From: Burkholderiales bacterium
Lineage (GTDB): Bacteria; Pseudomonadota; Gammaproteobacteria; Burkholderiales; Usitatibacteraceae
Direction: 5' to 3'
Length of the DNA stretch: 19,374 nt
Assembly (NCBI GenBank): GCA_025350945.1
Contig: JANXWW010000148.1
Location: forward strand, 1 to 19,374
Below, piece after piece: positions 7,888-16,623 of this stretch; position 1 is the first letter of the stretch, and every line of letters starts with the position of its first letter. A program made the position numbers and the translations under genes. Under the pieces are notes generated by a model. It searched no databases. It was given only the letters and a program-made list of their open reading frames with translations, and had not been told where the DNA came from.

Positions 7888-8634
7888 ATGAAAACAAAAA
7901 CCGTATTTATCGCCGAAGACGAGCCGCTGGCACGCGAGACATTGCGCGACTGGGTTCTCGCGCATCACAGGCTTCAATTAATCGGTGAAGCAGCGGATGG
8001 TGCATCAGCCTTGCAGGGTATCAACACATTAAAGCCCGATGTGGTGCTGATGGATATTCAAATGCCGGAAATGACGGGGCTGGAAGTTGTAAAGCGGCTA
8101 ACACATTTGCCTGAAATTGTATTCACCACCGCCTACGATCAATACGCGGTGATGGCATTCGAATTAAATGCGGTTGATTATTTGCTAAAGCCATTTTCAC
8201 GCGAGCGTTTTGACATGGCCGTGGCGCGGCTGTTTGAAATCGATGCGAAAACATCCAGCGAAGATTTGCAGCATGCACTCAGAGAAACGACCACGCGCGA
8301 TCAAGCGCCGCTCACGCGCATCCTCGTGCGTGACCGTGGCCGCATTTTTCCGCTAGCGGTGGATGAAATTGAATATCTGAAATCGGATTCGAAATACACT
8401 TTGATCGCCGCGCGCAAAACAACTTTCCTGGTGCGGATCGCAATCTCGGAACTGGAAGGCAGGCTTGACGCCGCGAAGTTCGTGCGCGTGCATCGATCCG
8501 CGATTGTGAATCTGGAATTTGTCGATTCGATGAAAGCCGATGAACAATCGCAATTGCAAATTCATATGCGCGATGGCACACAACTTACCGCCAGCCGTGA
8601 TGCTTCAAAAATGCTGAGGGATATGTCGATATAA
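7888..8634 (+). CDS. LytTR-family response regulator
   Basis: A 248-residue transcription factor (LytR/AlgR/YehT class), partner of the kinase just upstream. The receiver domain (about 5-115) has acidic residues AEDE (9-12), phosphoacceptor Asp56 in LMDIQMP, the Thr in VFTTAYD and Lys101 in LLKPF. A linker leads to the LytTR DNA-binding domain (about 138-246), recognised by VDEIEYLKSDSKYTLI, then FVRVHRSAIVNLEFV and the C-terminal LTASRDASKML. No good Shine-Dalgarno precedes the ATG, so translation is probably coupled to the kinase gene 10 bases upstream. The target promoter is not evident here; members of the class often regulate membrane or exported functions. Confidence 0.94.
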   Translation: MKTKTVFIAEDEPLARETLRDWVLAHHRLQLIGEAADGASALQGINTLKPDVVLMDIQMPEMTGLEVVKRLTHLPEIVFTTAYDQYAVMAFELNAVDYLLKPFSRERFDMAVARLFEIDAKTSSEDLQHALRETTTRDQAPLTRILVRDRGRIFPLAVDEIEYLKSDSKYTLIAARKTTFLVRIAISELEGRLDAAKFVRVHRSAIVNLEFVDSMKADEQSQLQIHMRDGTQLTASRDASKMLRDMSI

Positions 8635-8682
8635 AAATAATGCCAAACAAATGGATGTCAGCCATGTGATTGGTTCGCGGGC

Positions 8683-8717
8683 CAACACCTCTTTGTCTGT
8701 TCAATATTATGGTGTTG
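8683..8717. other. Inverted repeat after the LytTR gene
   Basis: CAACACC (8683-8689) and GGTGTTG (8711-8717) are exact complements with a 21-base loop, about 50 bases after the LytTR stop. No run of T follows on the plus strand, so it is not a classical intrinsic terminator. It may protect the 3' end of the mRNA or be chance. Confidence 0.25.
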
Positions 8718-8775
8718 CACTTAAAACTTGAGACCGCACGGCATCAGACTTGACCATCGGTAAATCGGCGCAGAT

Positions 8776-8833
8776 AAAACCCCGTTATCAGCGGGCTTCT
8801 CCATCGAAAGATGCTCGTAAATACTGGGGTTTT
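8776..8833. terminator. Possible bidirectional terminator between convergent genes
   Basis: AAAACCCC (8776-8783) pairs exactly with GGGGTTTT (8826-8833) across a 42-base interval. Inside lies CATC-GAAA-GATG (8802-8813), a stem closed by a stable GNRA tetraloop, plus a weaker CCCG/CGGG stem (8781-8794). The outer arms end in T on both strands, as expected for a terminator working in both directions between the LytTR gene and the cyclase gene. The outer loop is long for a classical terminator, so this is tentative. Confidence 0.35.
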
Positions 8834-8872
8834 GGTGTTAACTTGACGATCAGACGGCTGAAAAAATTCAGT

Positions 8873-11137
8873 CTATTTGGTCGCAAACGTAAACACCCCA
8901 TCCCAATTTTGTCCCGGTGGCTGCGCGCGCAGATTGGCGACACGATCCAGAAACACGCGATAGGCTTTACGTTTGGGCTCTGCGTGGCTGAGCGCTGCAA
9001 GCAGCGCCTCGGCATCAGACCAGCGTTGTGCGCGATAGTGCTCAAGGGCGCGATGGAAGCGATCAATTTGATCAATTTTTTCTTCGCTCAATTCGCCTTG
9101 TTTGCCAACTGGCTCATAGATGCCGATGGGTTCCAGCTTACCTTTGACGCGCACGCGATCCAGTTCGCGATAAACAACCGATGGCACGGTTTTGACGATG
9201 TTTTCCGACACTAAAATACCGACGCCATATTCCTTGGTCAGGCCTTCCAGTCGCGCGGCCAAATTCACCGCATCGCCCATTACGGTGTAGGCCCGGCGAA
9301 AGCTCGATCCCATATCGCCTACGTTCATCACGCCGCAATTTAATCCCACCCCGATTTCAAGTTTGGGCCAGCCGCGTTTGATGTAATCCGGACCGATTTC
9401 TTGAATGCGGCGCTGCATCGCCATCGCGGAATACAGCGCATGCTGGGCATGATCTTTGTCCAGCAGCGGAGCGCCCCAAAACGCCATGATCGCGTCGCCG
9501 ATATATTTGTCGATGGTGCCACGCTCCCCCTGGATTGTCTGCGTCATTTCGGTCAAATAATTATTCATCATCGCAGTCAATTCCTTGGCCGACAGCCCTT
9601 CCGAAATCGAGGTGAAATTCCGCACGTCTGAGAACAGCACCGTCATGTCGCGGCTTTCACCTTGCGTCGTATAGTTGGCGGGATTTTTCGCCATTTCCTC
9701 GACCAGCTCTTTCGGCACATAGGTGCCGAAAATCCCGGTGATCTGGCGTTTGGAACGCGCCTCGATAAAAAAACCGTAAGCCATATTGAGCAAATAAAGC
9801 GTGCCAATCATGAGCAGCGGAATCGCCAGCGGCAAAACATAATTGGCGCGCCACCAGTAAAGATTAACCGCGAGCAGCAGCAAAGCAGCCGCCACCACAG
9901 CGGTGGTTGACCAGATCGGATTGAGTTTGACCAAGGCAAGCGCCAACGGCAAACCGATCAACAGGATAATCAATACTTTGACTGAAATCTGAAACGGTGG
10001 AGATTGCTTGATCGAGTTATCCAGATAACCCGAAATCATGTTGGCATGCACTTCAACACCGGGATAAATGGCGCTCACGGGCGTATTGCGCAAATCGAAA
10101 AGCCCCTGCGCGGAAGTGCCGACCAGCGCGATTTTGCCTTCGAGCTCGCCCGGATTTAACTTGCCGCGAATAACGTCTGTCGCGGAGATATAGCGAAACA
10201 TGGGGCTGTTGCCGCGATAGGGCACCAGTGCGGCACCGTCGTCATCAAGTGGGATGAGTGTCTCGCCGATTTGCGTGTGTTTGAATTTCGTTTTCTTGTC
10301 ACCTTCGTCATCACGGATGCTGACTTTGACGGGCGCGTTGTCGAGATAGGTGCGATACACGGCAGCAGACATCGATTCGTAGAAATCATTTTTATATTTC
10401 ACAAACATCGGCACGCGTCGCAGCACGCCGTCAAAATCAATCATCGGCAGAATATGGCCGGTGGCGGCCGATTTATCCTGGAACTGGGTGAGGTTGCCGC
10501 TATAGCCGTTTATAACCAGCGTGTCGGGCTGGCGCTTGAATGCGCGCGCTTCAAAAACCGGCGGTGGCAGGCTTGCAAGACCCAGATCGTTGATGGTTTC
10601 CTGAAAGTTGTTTTGGCCGGAAAACGACAGCACCACGGAATGTTTTTTTATCTCTTCCGCAAACTGATTATCGTAATCGAGCTTAGGCCGCAACTCAGCC
10701 AGTTTTTCCTGAAAAGCGGTATTGGATTGCAGCGATGATTTACCCAGCGCCTCCAGACCGCTCAACCCTGAGCTGACATCGGGCTCGGCGAAGATCACGT
10801 CAAAGCCGAGCACTTTAATTTTATAAGTGTCGAATGCCTGTTTGACGAGCGTGGCCATTTTGTCGCGACCCCACGGCCAGCGCCCTTCGGCGGCAAGGCT
10901 TTTTTCGTCGATATCGATAATAACAATGCGCGGATCAATTTTTTCCGGCATGGTCGCTCGCAGTCTCGCGTCATACGCCAGGGACTCCAGCCGCGTAAAC
11001 AAATCCAGCGGCTCGTCGCGTACATAGTTCGCAGTAAAAACCGAGACGATCAAAATGCCCAAACCCGCGCGGACAACCGCGTTTACTGATGAAAAATAGG
11101 TTTTCCAGAGTGAGCGTGGGTCAAGACTGAATTTCAT
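8873..11137 (-). CDS. CHASE2-domain class III adenylate cyclase
   Basis: A 754-residue membrane cyclase expected to make cAMP from ATP. In order: a first membrane helix (about 22-40), an extracytoplasmic CHASE2 sensor (about 42-375, with the entry motif LESLAYDARLR), three further membrane segments (about 385-458), a short linker, and the catalytic domain (about 495-680). Catalytic features: metal Asp504 in LFSDVRNFT, metal Asp548 in KYIGDAIMAFWG, adenine-contacting Lys544, and the AYTVMGDAVNLAARLE stretch with transition-state Asn625 and Arg629. The second adenine-contact position is Thr618 instead of Asp, which marks class IIIb cyclases. The tail (about 685-754) is a helical TPR-like segment. 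The ATG at 11137 is preferred; a GTG at 11152 would add five residues and its GGAG is too close. It converges with the LytTR gene. Confidence 0.93.
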   Translation of the reverse strand: MKFSLDPRSLWKTYFSSVNAVVRAGLGILIVSVFTANYVRDEPLDLFTRLESLAYDARLRATMPEKIDPRIVIIDIDEKSLAAEGRWPWGRDKMATLVKQAFDTYKIKVLGFDVIFAEPDVSSGLSGLEALGKSSLQSNTAFQEKLAELRPKLDYDNQFAEEIKKHSVVLSFSGQNNFQETINDLGLASLPPPVFEARAFKRQPDTLVINGYSGNLTQFQDKSAATGHILPMIDFDGVLRRVPMFVKYKNDFYESMSAAVYRTYLDNAPVKVSIRDDEGDKKTKFKHTQIGETLIPLDDDGAALVPYRGNSPMFRYISATDVIRGKLNPGELEGKIALVGTSAQGLFDLRNTPVSAIYPGVEVHANMISGYLDNSIKQSPPFQISVKVLIILLIGLPLALALVKLNPIWSTTAVVAAALLLLAVNLYWWRANYVLPLAIPLLMIGTLYLLNMAYGFFIEARSKRQITGIFGTYVPKELVEEMAKNPANYTTQGESRDMTVLFSDVRNFTSISEGLSAKELTAMMNNYLTEMTQTIQGERGTIDKYIGDAIMAFWGAPLLDKDHAQHALYSAMAMQRRIQEIGPDYIKRGWPKLEIGVGLNCGVMNVGDMGSSFRRAYTVMGDAVNLAARLEGLTKEYGVGILVSENIVKTVPSVVYRELDRVRVKGKLEPIGIYEPVGKQGELSEEKIDQIDRFHRALEHYRAQRWSDAEALLAALSHAEPKRKAYRVFLDRVANLRAQPPGQNWDGVFTFATK

Positions 11138-11230
11138 TGTTGTTATTCTCACACTCCCGCGTCAGCATATGTTTGCTGTGGCGCGCATGGTTTGGGTTGA
11201 CCTACAGTAATAAATTATTGTTGCACATTT

Positions 11231-11241
11231 ACACCAGGTGT
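11231..11241. promoter_or_regulatory. Short palindrome upstream of the cyclase gene
   Basis: ACACC-A-GGTGT is an 11-base palindrome about 95 bases upstream of the cyclase ATG and 60 bases downstream of the hydrolase stop. It could be an operator for the cyclase or a small 3' hairpin of the gsp operon transcript. No flanking -10/-35 is convincing. The rest of this gap (11138-11300) shows nothing clear. Confidence 0.2.
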
Positions 11242-11300
11242 TGGGAATACCGTCATTGAGGGATAGTAATTAATTGTTCTGCTGGTTGCGTATCGTCACC

Positions 11301-12320
11301 TTATATTCCACGTTCAAAAAAATGAAAAACACGCTGCGGCATCCAGCTACTGCAACCCGGAAAGGGCGCTGACAAAAAGCCGACGTGACCGCCGTGACGG
11401 GGAAAATCAAGCGTGACATGTGATGAGACCTCGGCTTTTTTAGGCAGCACGGAGGCGGGTAAGAAAGGATCATTTTGCGCATTCAAGACCAGTGTTGGAA
11501 CGCGCACATTGGCGAGACCGGGTTTGGCAGATGCACGCGTCCAGTAATCATCGGTGTCGCGATAACCATGCAGAGGGGCAGTTACTTCGTTGTCGAATTC
11601 GCGCAGCGTCTTTGCGGCCACCACCACATCGCGATTAAAAATGCCGGGATGAAATTCCAGTTTTTTGAGTGCGGTTTTTTTCATCGTGGTTAAAAACATT
11701 TTGCTGTAGAACTTGCAGAAACCTTGTCCCAGCGCTGAGCCGGATGCCATTAAATCCAGCGGCGCAGACACAGCCGCCAGCGCTTCAACCACCGATGTAG
11801 CAGCGCTGCCTTGTTCACCCAGCCACTTCAGGCTCGCATTGCCGCCGAGCGAGATCGCGGCCACATACACGGGCTGATCCGGTGCCTCGGCTTTTACGCG
11901 ACGCAATATCCAATCGATTTCTACCGCATCGCCGGAATGATAAGCGCGCGGCAGCCGATTGATTTCACCACTACAGCCACGAAAATGCGGCACCATTCCG
12001 CGCCAGCCGCGTGCCTCGGCTTCGGCCATTAAATTGAGTGCATAAATACTTTGTGATGATCCTTCCAGACCATGAAAAACCACCAGCATCGGCGATGTTG
12101 ATAAACCCTTGACACGATCAACATCGATAAAGTCCCCGTCTGGCTTGCCGTTTGGGGTGGTGTCCCAGCGCTCGCGTTGATAGGCCATCGTGGGACGGCG
12201 CGCAAATAGTGGCGGGTAAATAGTTTGTGCGTGCGCGCCAGTGAGCCACCACGGCGAATGATAGGAAGCTGTGGTTACAATATTCGGTTGGTCGTGCCTG
12301 TCATCAGCCACTGCATTCAT
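11301..12320 (-). CDS. yheT: YheT-like alpha/beta hydrolase
   Basis: A 339-residue cytoplasmic hydrolase of the YheT/ABHD1-3 (COG0429-like) family. The family start HSPWWLTGAHAQTIYPPLF (21-39) is clear. The oxyanion loop is FHGLEGSS (82-89), and the predicted nucleophile is Ser157 in AISLGGN (the family usually has GxSLGGN, so Ala replaces the first Gly). The predicted acid is Asp284 in NAQNDPFLP and the base His312 in RHGGHVGF. There is no signal peptide or membrane helix. Family members are esterase-like and mostly uncharacterised. The start lies 14 bases after the gspN stop, making it the last gene of the gsp operon. This is probably shared transcription, since a cytoplasmic enzyme cannot be a secretion substrate. 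The gene symbol is by family resemblance. Confidence 0.88.
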   Translation of the reverse strand: MNAVADDRHDQPNIVTTASYHSPWWLTGAHAQTIYPPLFARRPTMAYQRERWDTTPNGKPDGDFIDVDRVKGLSTSPMLVVFHGLEGSSQSIYALNLMAEAEARGWRGMVPHFRGCSGEINRLPRAYHSGDAVEIDWILRRVKAEAPDQPVYVAAISLGGNASLKWLGEQGSAATSVVEALAAVSAPLDLMASGSALGQGFCKFYSKMFLTTMKKTALKKLEFHPGIFNRDVVVAAKTLREFDNEVTAPLHGYRDTDDYWTRASAKPGLANVRVPTLVLNAQNDPFLPASVLPKKAEVSSHVTLDFPRHGGHVGFLSAPFPGCSSWMPQRVFHFFERGI

Positions 12321-12334
12321 CTACCCGCACTCAT

Positions 12335-13123
12335 CTACCACCCGCCTTTGTAATCGATGCGCACTCGGCCATCTATCGTGGGACGGCCCAACGGCAGAAT
12401 GGCGGCAAATAAAAGCGGTGCTTGTAGAGATGCTTTTGCGGTGCCGTTATAGGCAAATTCGCGACGCGGCAGCCACTGCACTTGACCACCACCATCAAGA
12501 GCCAGTAAACCTTGCGACTGCACAAAACTATAGTCAGCCAAATTGTCGCGAAAAATAATATTAAGATCATAGCTGCCGACTGGCTGTGCGAATACGGTGC
12601 GTAGCGCAAGATTATCTGCGCGGGCACTGAGCTTTCCCGTGACCGAAATCGGCCCGCGATAGCCGAACGCTACGCTCTCGCCGCTATTCGTTTTTAAGCG
12701 CAAGGTGCCACGCGGCCCTGCAATAGAAATCACGTTATTGAATGCCGAAATAAAACTTGCATCGACATTGATGTCGGCGTTGCTGATATCGATATTGAAG
12801 AAACCAACGCCTGCTCTGGCAACACCAGAAATGGCATCGGATTTGGCAAGCACATCAAATCCCAGTCGCAACCTGAACAGAGACGAGGGAACAAATTGCC
12901 ATGTAATCGGCACGTTAATACCGCGTGCATTGACTTGCTTGCCGAGCACCAATATGCCGCTGCCTGACCACAAAGTGCCGACTGTGTTGGTCAATTCGCC
13001 ATGCGGCGCGAGTGCCGCGCGGGCAGGCTCATCGAGCAATCGCGCGGGGGCGAAGGTGACTGCGCCCAACGCAAATGCGGCTATAGCAATTAGGATGAGA
13101 ACTATTTTTAACTTGATGGTCAT
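12335..13123 (-). CDS. gspN: T2SS protein GspN
   Basis: A 262-residue bitopic inner-membrane protein of the type II secretion system. One N-terminal membrane helix (about 5-26) is followed by a periplasmic, beta-rich domain. Recognised by the FAPARLLDEPARAAL start region, GTLWSGSGIL (about 49-58), the mid-protein GPRGTLRLKTNSGE and the C-terminal PTIDGRVRIDYKGGW. GspN is present in only some T2SS and its role is poorly defined; it is usually the last gsp gene, as here. Its ATG overlaps the gspM stop by four bases (ATGA, 13120-13123), so translation is coupled. Confidence 0.88.
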   Translation of the reverse strand: MTIKLKIVLILIAIAAFALGAVTFAPARLLDEPARAALAPHGELTNTVGTLWSGSGILVLGKQVNARGINVPITWQFVPSSLFRLRLGFDVLAKSDAISGVARAGVGFFNIDISNADINVDASFISAFNNVISIAGPRGTLRLKTNSGESVAFGYRGPISVTGKLSARADNLALRTVFAQPVGSYDLNIIFRDNLADYSFVQSQGLLALDGGGQVQWLPRREFAYNGTAKASLQAPLLFAAILPLGRPTIDGRVRIDYKGGW

Positions 13124-13704
13124 AGCTTGCTTGAGCTTGCATCAGCGCTTAGCGTAATGTCAACCGCCACCATCGCAGGTTCAGTTGTTTTGGCTGGTGC
13201 GCTTATAGATGAATCAAGTGCTGCGATATTGAGTGCATCCACCTTCAGGCGGTAGCGTGAAAGTGCCTGATCGAGTCGATCCAGAAATGACGTGTAACTC
13301 ATTGACGAAACGCTCACGCGAAACGCGCGATTTTCATCGACGGCAATTTTTGCGGTCGCCCCGAATATTGATTGCAAGCCACTCACATCGGCGGTGCCGC
13401 GCGCGCTGGCACTATTAGTTGAAGCATTCGGCGGCACGGCAAGAATGCGCTTCATTTCGGCGACTTCAGCGCGCATGGTGGCGAGCTTTGCTTCCAGCGC
13501 CGGTATGCGCTCGGCATTCTGCACACGGCCTCGCGCAGCTGGCAGCCACGCATAGGCGTAGATTAAACCTGCCAGCAGCGCGGCGATGGAAATAAACAGT
13601 ATTGTGCGGGTGCGTGGCTCAATCATTTGCCAGCGTTCACGTGCGCGCGAGAATGCTGAAATGCTGCTTTTTGTTTTACCAGCGTTGAGGGGTGTCGAAC
13701 TCAT
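13120..13704 (-). CDS. gspM: T2SS inner-membrane platform protein GspM
   Basis: A 194-residue protein that pairs with GspL in the inner-membrane assembly platform. A short cytoplasmic N-terminus precedes a single membrane helix (about 34-53), then a periplasmic coiled stretch with many Glu/Ala (about 60-85) and a C-terminal ferredoxin-like domain whose RYRLKVDALNIAAL region is typical. Position between gspL and gspN and length confirm the call. It overlaps both neighbours by four bases (ATGA at 13701-13704 and 13120-13123). Confidence 0.88.
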   Translation of the reverse strand: MSSTPLNAGKTKSSISAFSRARERWQMIEPRTRTILFISIAALLAGLIYAYAWLPAARGRVQNAERIPALEAKLATMRAEVAEMKRILAVPPNASTNSASARGTADVSGLQSIFGATAKIAVDENRAFRVSVSSMSYTSFLDRLDQALSRYRLKVDALNIAALDSSISAPAKTTEPAMVAVDITLSADASSSKL

Positions 13705-15011
13705 GAGCCAACCTTTGCCAAACCTTTAAGTGCGATTTCGATGGTTCCAGCTTCGGTGCCGGGCCTAACAGTTCCTGCGCGAGCTAGTGCTGCTTTTTGC
13801 AAATCAAGTATGGTCGCATCAGCCTTGGCAATATTATCGGCAGAAAATTTTGCGATCATTTTTGCCTCACCTGGTTTGATCGTGACTGCCATAACATCCA
13901 GATCGGACGCTGATGCACGCAACGCCGCCAATTGTGCCAACAAGCGCCGAGAATCATCGTCACGCAAAATGCCGCGTTCGCGTTGCAGCGTCTCCAGATT
14001 GCGCCGCATTTGCAGCGCCGGATCAATGATCGTTACGGCCTGCGGAAACGCTGTTTGAAAAGTGGTGCGCATTTCGTTTTCAATAGCGTTACGTTTTCGT
14101 TCGAGCCGCCCGTTATCGCCGACCACGAATGCGATGTGCAATAGTGCCATCAAAGATGCCAGCGCCAGCGCCGGTTTCAGGCTTTGTAGCCACGCATTTG
14201 CCGCACGAGTGGGCGCGAATTCGCCGGTTAGCAGATTGCCACTTTTGAGATTGGCGAGCCGCTTGAATGCCGTGGTCTTTGTCGTTGAATCTTGAATTGA
14301 ATCGCGACTGATTTTTACCGGCACGCCAAGTGCTGCCTGCCAATTAGCGTTTAGATTTTTTTTGTCCGTTTCGCCTAATGAATCAGTCGTCGCAAAAAAG
14401 AGCGAGATTGCAGATGGCTTTTCGGCTACTTCGTTAAGCGCAAGCGTGAGCGCAAACGGGGGCTGCGCAAGCGTGCCCGCATCAATTGCATAAGCAAAAC
14501 CATCAGATCTTTTGGCGTATGCATTTTTTGCGGCAAGCTGTACCGACCATTCGTCTTTCTTAACCGGCAGCAACGCGGTTTCGGCAAATGCTGCGCGCGC
14601 TTCCAGTCCTGCTGAATTTAGCCAGGCAAGTGCCGCACTAAACCACGCACGGTCAATCGCTGCAGCGATTTGCAAACCTTTGGCTTTGCTGCGGCGGGAC
14701 GCTTCACTCGCCTCCAGCACCACCGCATGCACGGTCGAGGGATCAATTGTTAATTTATCTTCAATCGCGTAGCGCACCAGCTGATTGCGTTTTGCCACTG
14801 AGACCGCAGGCAGTAGCGTCTCAATGAAAACGACGCGGCTGGCGGGCACCAGTGCCACGATTTGTATGCCATGGGGCGTTACGCGGCGCGCTTCAACCAG
14901 ACTGCTTTCTGCTGAGCGAACAACGGTTCCACTCGCGTCACAGAGTGTCCAGTGTGTGGTGGTCTCAGCGCCAAAGCGTGCGAGATCAGGTAGAGAAATA
15001 AAAAGCTGCAA
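13701..15011 (-). CDS. gspL: T2SS inner-membrane platform protein GspL
   Basis: A 436-residue protein that links the cytoplasmic ATPase GspE to the membrane platform and to GspM. The N-terminal actin-like cytoplasmic domain (about 1-250) includes VFIETLLPAVSVAKRNQLVR and AIEDKLTIDP, typical of GspL. A single membrane helix (about 280-297) is followed by a periplasmic coiled region and a ferredoxin-like domain. No ATG exists near the start. The frame is open back only to the gspK stop (TAA at 15036-15038), which is in the same frame, so the start is most likely the TTG at 15011, with CAGG six bases upstream. Ends in an ATGA overlap with gspM. Confidence 0.88.
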   Translation of the reverse strand: MQLFISLPDLARFGAETTTHWTLCDASGTVVRSAESSLVEARRVTPHGIQIVALVPASRVVFIETLLPAVSVAKRNQLVRYAIEDKLTIDPSTVHAVVLEASEASRRSKAKGLQIAAAIDRAWFSAALAWLNSAGLEARAAFAETALLPVKKDEWSVQLAAKNAYAKRSDGFAYAIDAGTLAQPPFALTLALNEVAEKPSAISLFFATTDSLGETDKKNLNANWQAALGVPVKISRDSIQDSTTKTTAFKRLANLKSGNLLTGEFAPTRAANAWLQSLKPALALASLMALLHIAFVVGDNGRLERKRNAIENEMRTTFQTAFPQAVTIIDPALQMRRNLETLQRERGILRDDDSRRLLAQLAALRASASDLDVMAVTIKPGEAKMIAKFSADNIAKADATILDLQKAALARAGTVRPGTEAGTIEIALKGLAKVGS

Positions 15012-15035
15012 GGCGCGCCTGTATTCGTCAAATTT

Positions 15036-15977
15036 TTAGAAAGAATTAACCCAAATTATAACGGGCCAACGGGTTCCCGCCTGATCTGCGCTGCGTAATA
15101 ATGCCATCTGGCGCACCTGGGTGGATTGGCGTGAGATGGCGATGGAGACAGAAAAAAATTGGCTGCTCACACTCACAAATTGATCGATTGATGCGGCGGG
15201 AACAGTTTTCAATTCACTTTGTTTTTTGATGTCGGCAATATCTTTGAATGGATGTTCTTCGCGTTTACTCACCAGCGTGGTTGCGTCGTTCTCAGTGATT
15301 TCAGGAAAATAGGCGCGAATGATTTCTGGCAGCGCGGAATTCATGTTGAGCTTGGTGCGTGCAGGTAGGGCGGCGATGTACGGCGTTAATCGCTTCACAA
15401 TGCTTGCATCAAAGCCGCGCACGCGAGCCAATTCACTGACCTGCAGCATGGGCCGATTGGCTGCGCGGTACGGTTCAGGTAGCGATAAATAAATACTGTC
15501 TTCAGCACCGTTCGCAGTGAGGTCGTTATCCTTGTCGAGCCAATCTAGCAGCGCTGGCGTAAGGTCAGCATCGACTTTTAACAGCTTCAACAGGCGCTGA
15601 AATATTTCCATATCGGGCGCGCTTTTCACGCCATCGACGACCAGATTATTGATGTTGAATTTTCCGGATTCATCGCGAATCACGCCGCTTGCGACCGTGC
15701 CGCCGCCTGCATCATCGAGCGGAAGCGCGTTAATACCTTGCGCCCATTTTTGTTTGGGATGTACATAGGTCGAATTTTTTTGCGTCTCAAATAAAATCGC
15801 GCGTGCCCAATCGAGCGTGGGTTGCGTGTAAAGCGCGGCTTGTGCGTGATCCGTGGTGCGCGCGGTGCGGGTGAGCGCGTATGATTGCTGCGTGAGCAAA
15901 TAGGTGGCAATGGTGGCAGCCAACATCACCACCAGTAAAGCGGTAATGATCGCGGCACCATGTTGTGTGCGTTTCAT
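15036..15977 (-). CDS. gspK: T2SS minor pseudopilin GspK
   Basis: A 313-residue minor pseudopilin that caps the pseudopilus tip with GspI and GspJ. The prepilin leader MKRTQHG is followed by AAIITALLVVMLAAT, with no Glu at mature position 5, as expected for GspK. The large alpha domain carries the family stretch LLDWLDKDNDLTANGAEDS and PYRAANRPMLQVSELARV, including the acidic residues that bind Ca2+ in known GspK. The reading frame stays open upstream to 16271, but those residues lie in the shadow of gspJ. ATG 15977 starts four bases after the gspJ stop; ATG 15992 would overlap gspJ and lacks a ribosome site. Confidence 0.9.
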   Translation of the reverse strand: MKRTQHGAAIITALLVVMLAATIATYLLTQQSYALTRTARTTDHAQAALYTQPTLDWARAILFETQKNSTYVHPKQKWAQGINALPLDDAGGGTVASGVIRDESGKFNINNLVVDGVKSAPDMEIFQRLLKLLKVDADLTPALLDWLDKDNDLTANGAEDSIYLSLPEPYRAANRPMLQVSELARVRGFDASIVKRLTPYIAALPARTKLNMNSALPEIIRAYFPEITENDATTLVSKREEHPFKDIADIKKQSELKTVPAASIDQFVSVSSQFFSVSIAISRQSTQVRQMALLRSADQAGTRWPVIIWVNSF

Positions 15978-15981
15978 TTTC

Positions 15982-16623
15982 TCAGGTGCCATCGATTGAA
16001 ACAGCGCGCAAGAAAAATATGCGCGAGAGCGTTTCGCCGCTATTGAGCGTGATGGTGAGTTCCAATGCGCGCGGAAACACGCTGACTTTAGGATCAGGCA
16101 GCTCGCAGCTTGCCGGTGCCTGCGGCCATTCGGCGCGCCAGCTATCGGCCAAGTTTCCCAGCGCGCGCCATTTCGCTTCACGCACATTTTTGAGCGCCGG
16201 GTAGGCCGCGGCAACTGAGCGTGGTGCCTGATCGAGCGCGGGCCACAACAGCCACTCGAGATTACCTTCATTCAAGCGATAACCAATCCGCTGTGGTGCA
16301 GCGCTGGTGCCATTAGCATCAGCAAAGCCCACGCGCGTAAAGCTCAAAGCTGCATCGGTGGTTGTGAAACTGTTGAGGCAAAGCGGTGCCGCGCTACGGC
16401 CATCAGCGGTGCGAATCGGGCGATTGAGCAATGCGGCCAAATCGTTTTCAACGCGCGAAAAAAAAAGCGCCGCATCGCGCCATTTGGCGCTTTCAATATT
16501 CAACTGTTCACGGGTCTGAAAGAGCGAGCCCAATGTGCGATAGGACAGCAGCGAGAGGATGGCAAAGATGGCGAGTGCGACCAGCAGCTCGATTAAGGTG
16601 AAGCCAGGTTGAGCGCGGCTCAA
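15982..16623 (-). CDS. gspJ: T2SS minor pseudopilin GspJ
   Basis: A minor pseudopilin, about 213 residues from the chosen start. The prepilin cleavage motif is PG followed by FTLIELLVALAIF, with Glu at mature position 5. The body includes YRTLGSLFQTREQL and a C-terminal beta-rich domain. I prefer the TTG at 16623: it overlaps the gspI stop in a TTGA junction, has an AAGG upstream, and gives a seven-residue leader of normal length. The alternative ATG at 16665 would lie 46 bases inside gspI and give a 21-residue leader. Automated callers may choose the ATG. GspJ forms the pseudopilus tip with GspI and GspK. Confidence 0.88.
   Translation of the reverse strand: MSRAQPGFTLIELLVALAIFAILSLLSYRTLGSLFQTREQLNIESAKWRDAALFFSRVENDLAALLNRPIRTADGRSAAPLCLNSFTTTDAALSFTRVGFADANGTSAAPQRIGYRLNEGNLEWLLWPALDQAPRSVAAAYPALKNVREAKWRALGNLADSWRAEWPQAPASCELPDPKVSVFPRALELTITLNSGETLSRIFFLRAVSIDGT

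Noticed and set aside
15978..16271. N-terminal extension of the GspK reading frame
   Set aside because: It lies wholly within gspJ in another frame, is rich in Arg/Ser/Cys, and the prepilin leader begins only at 15977.
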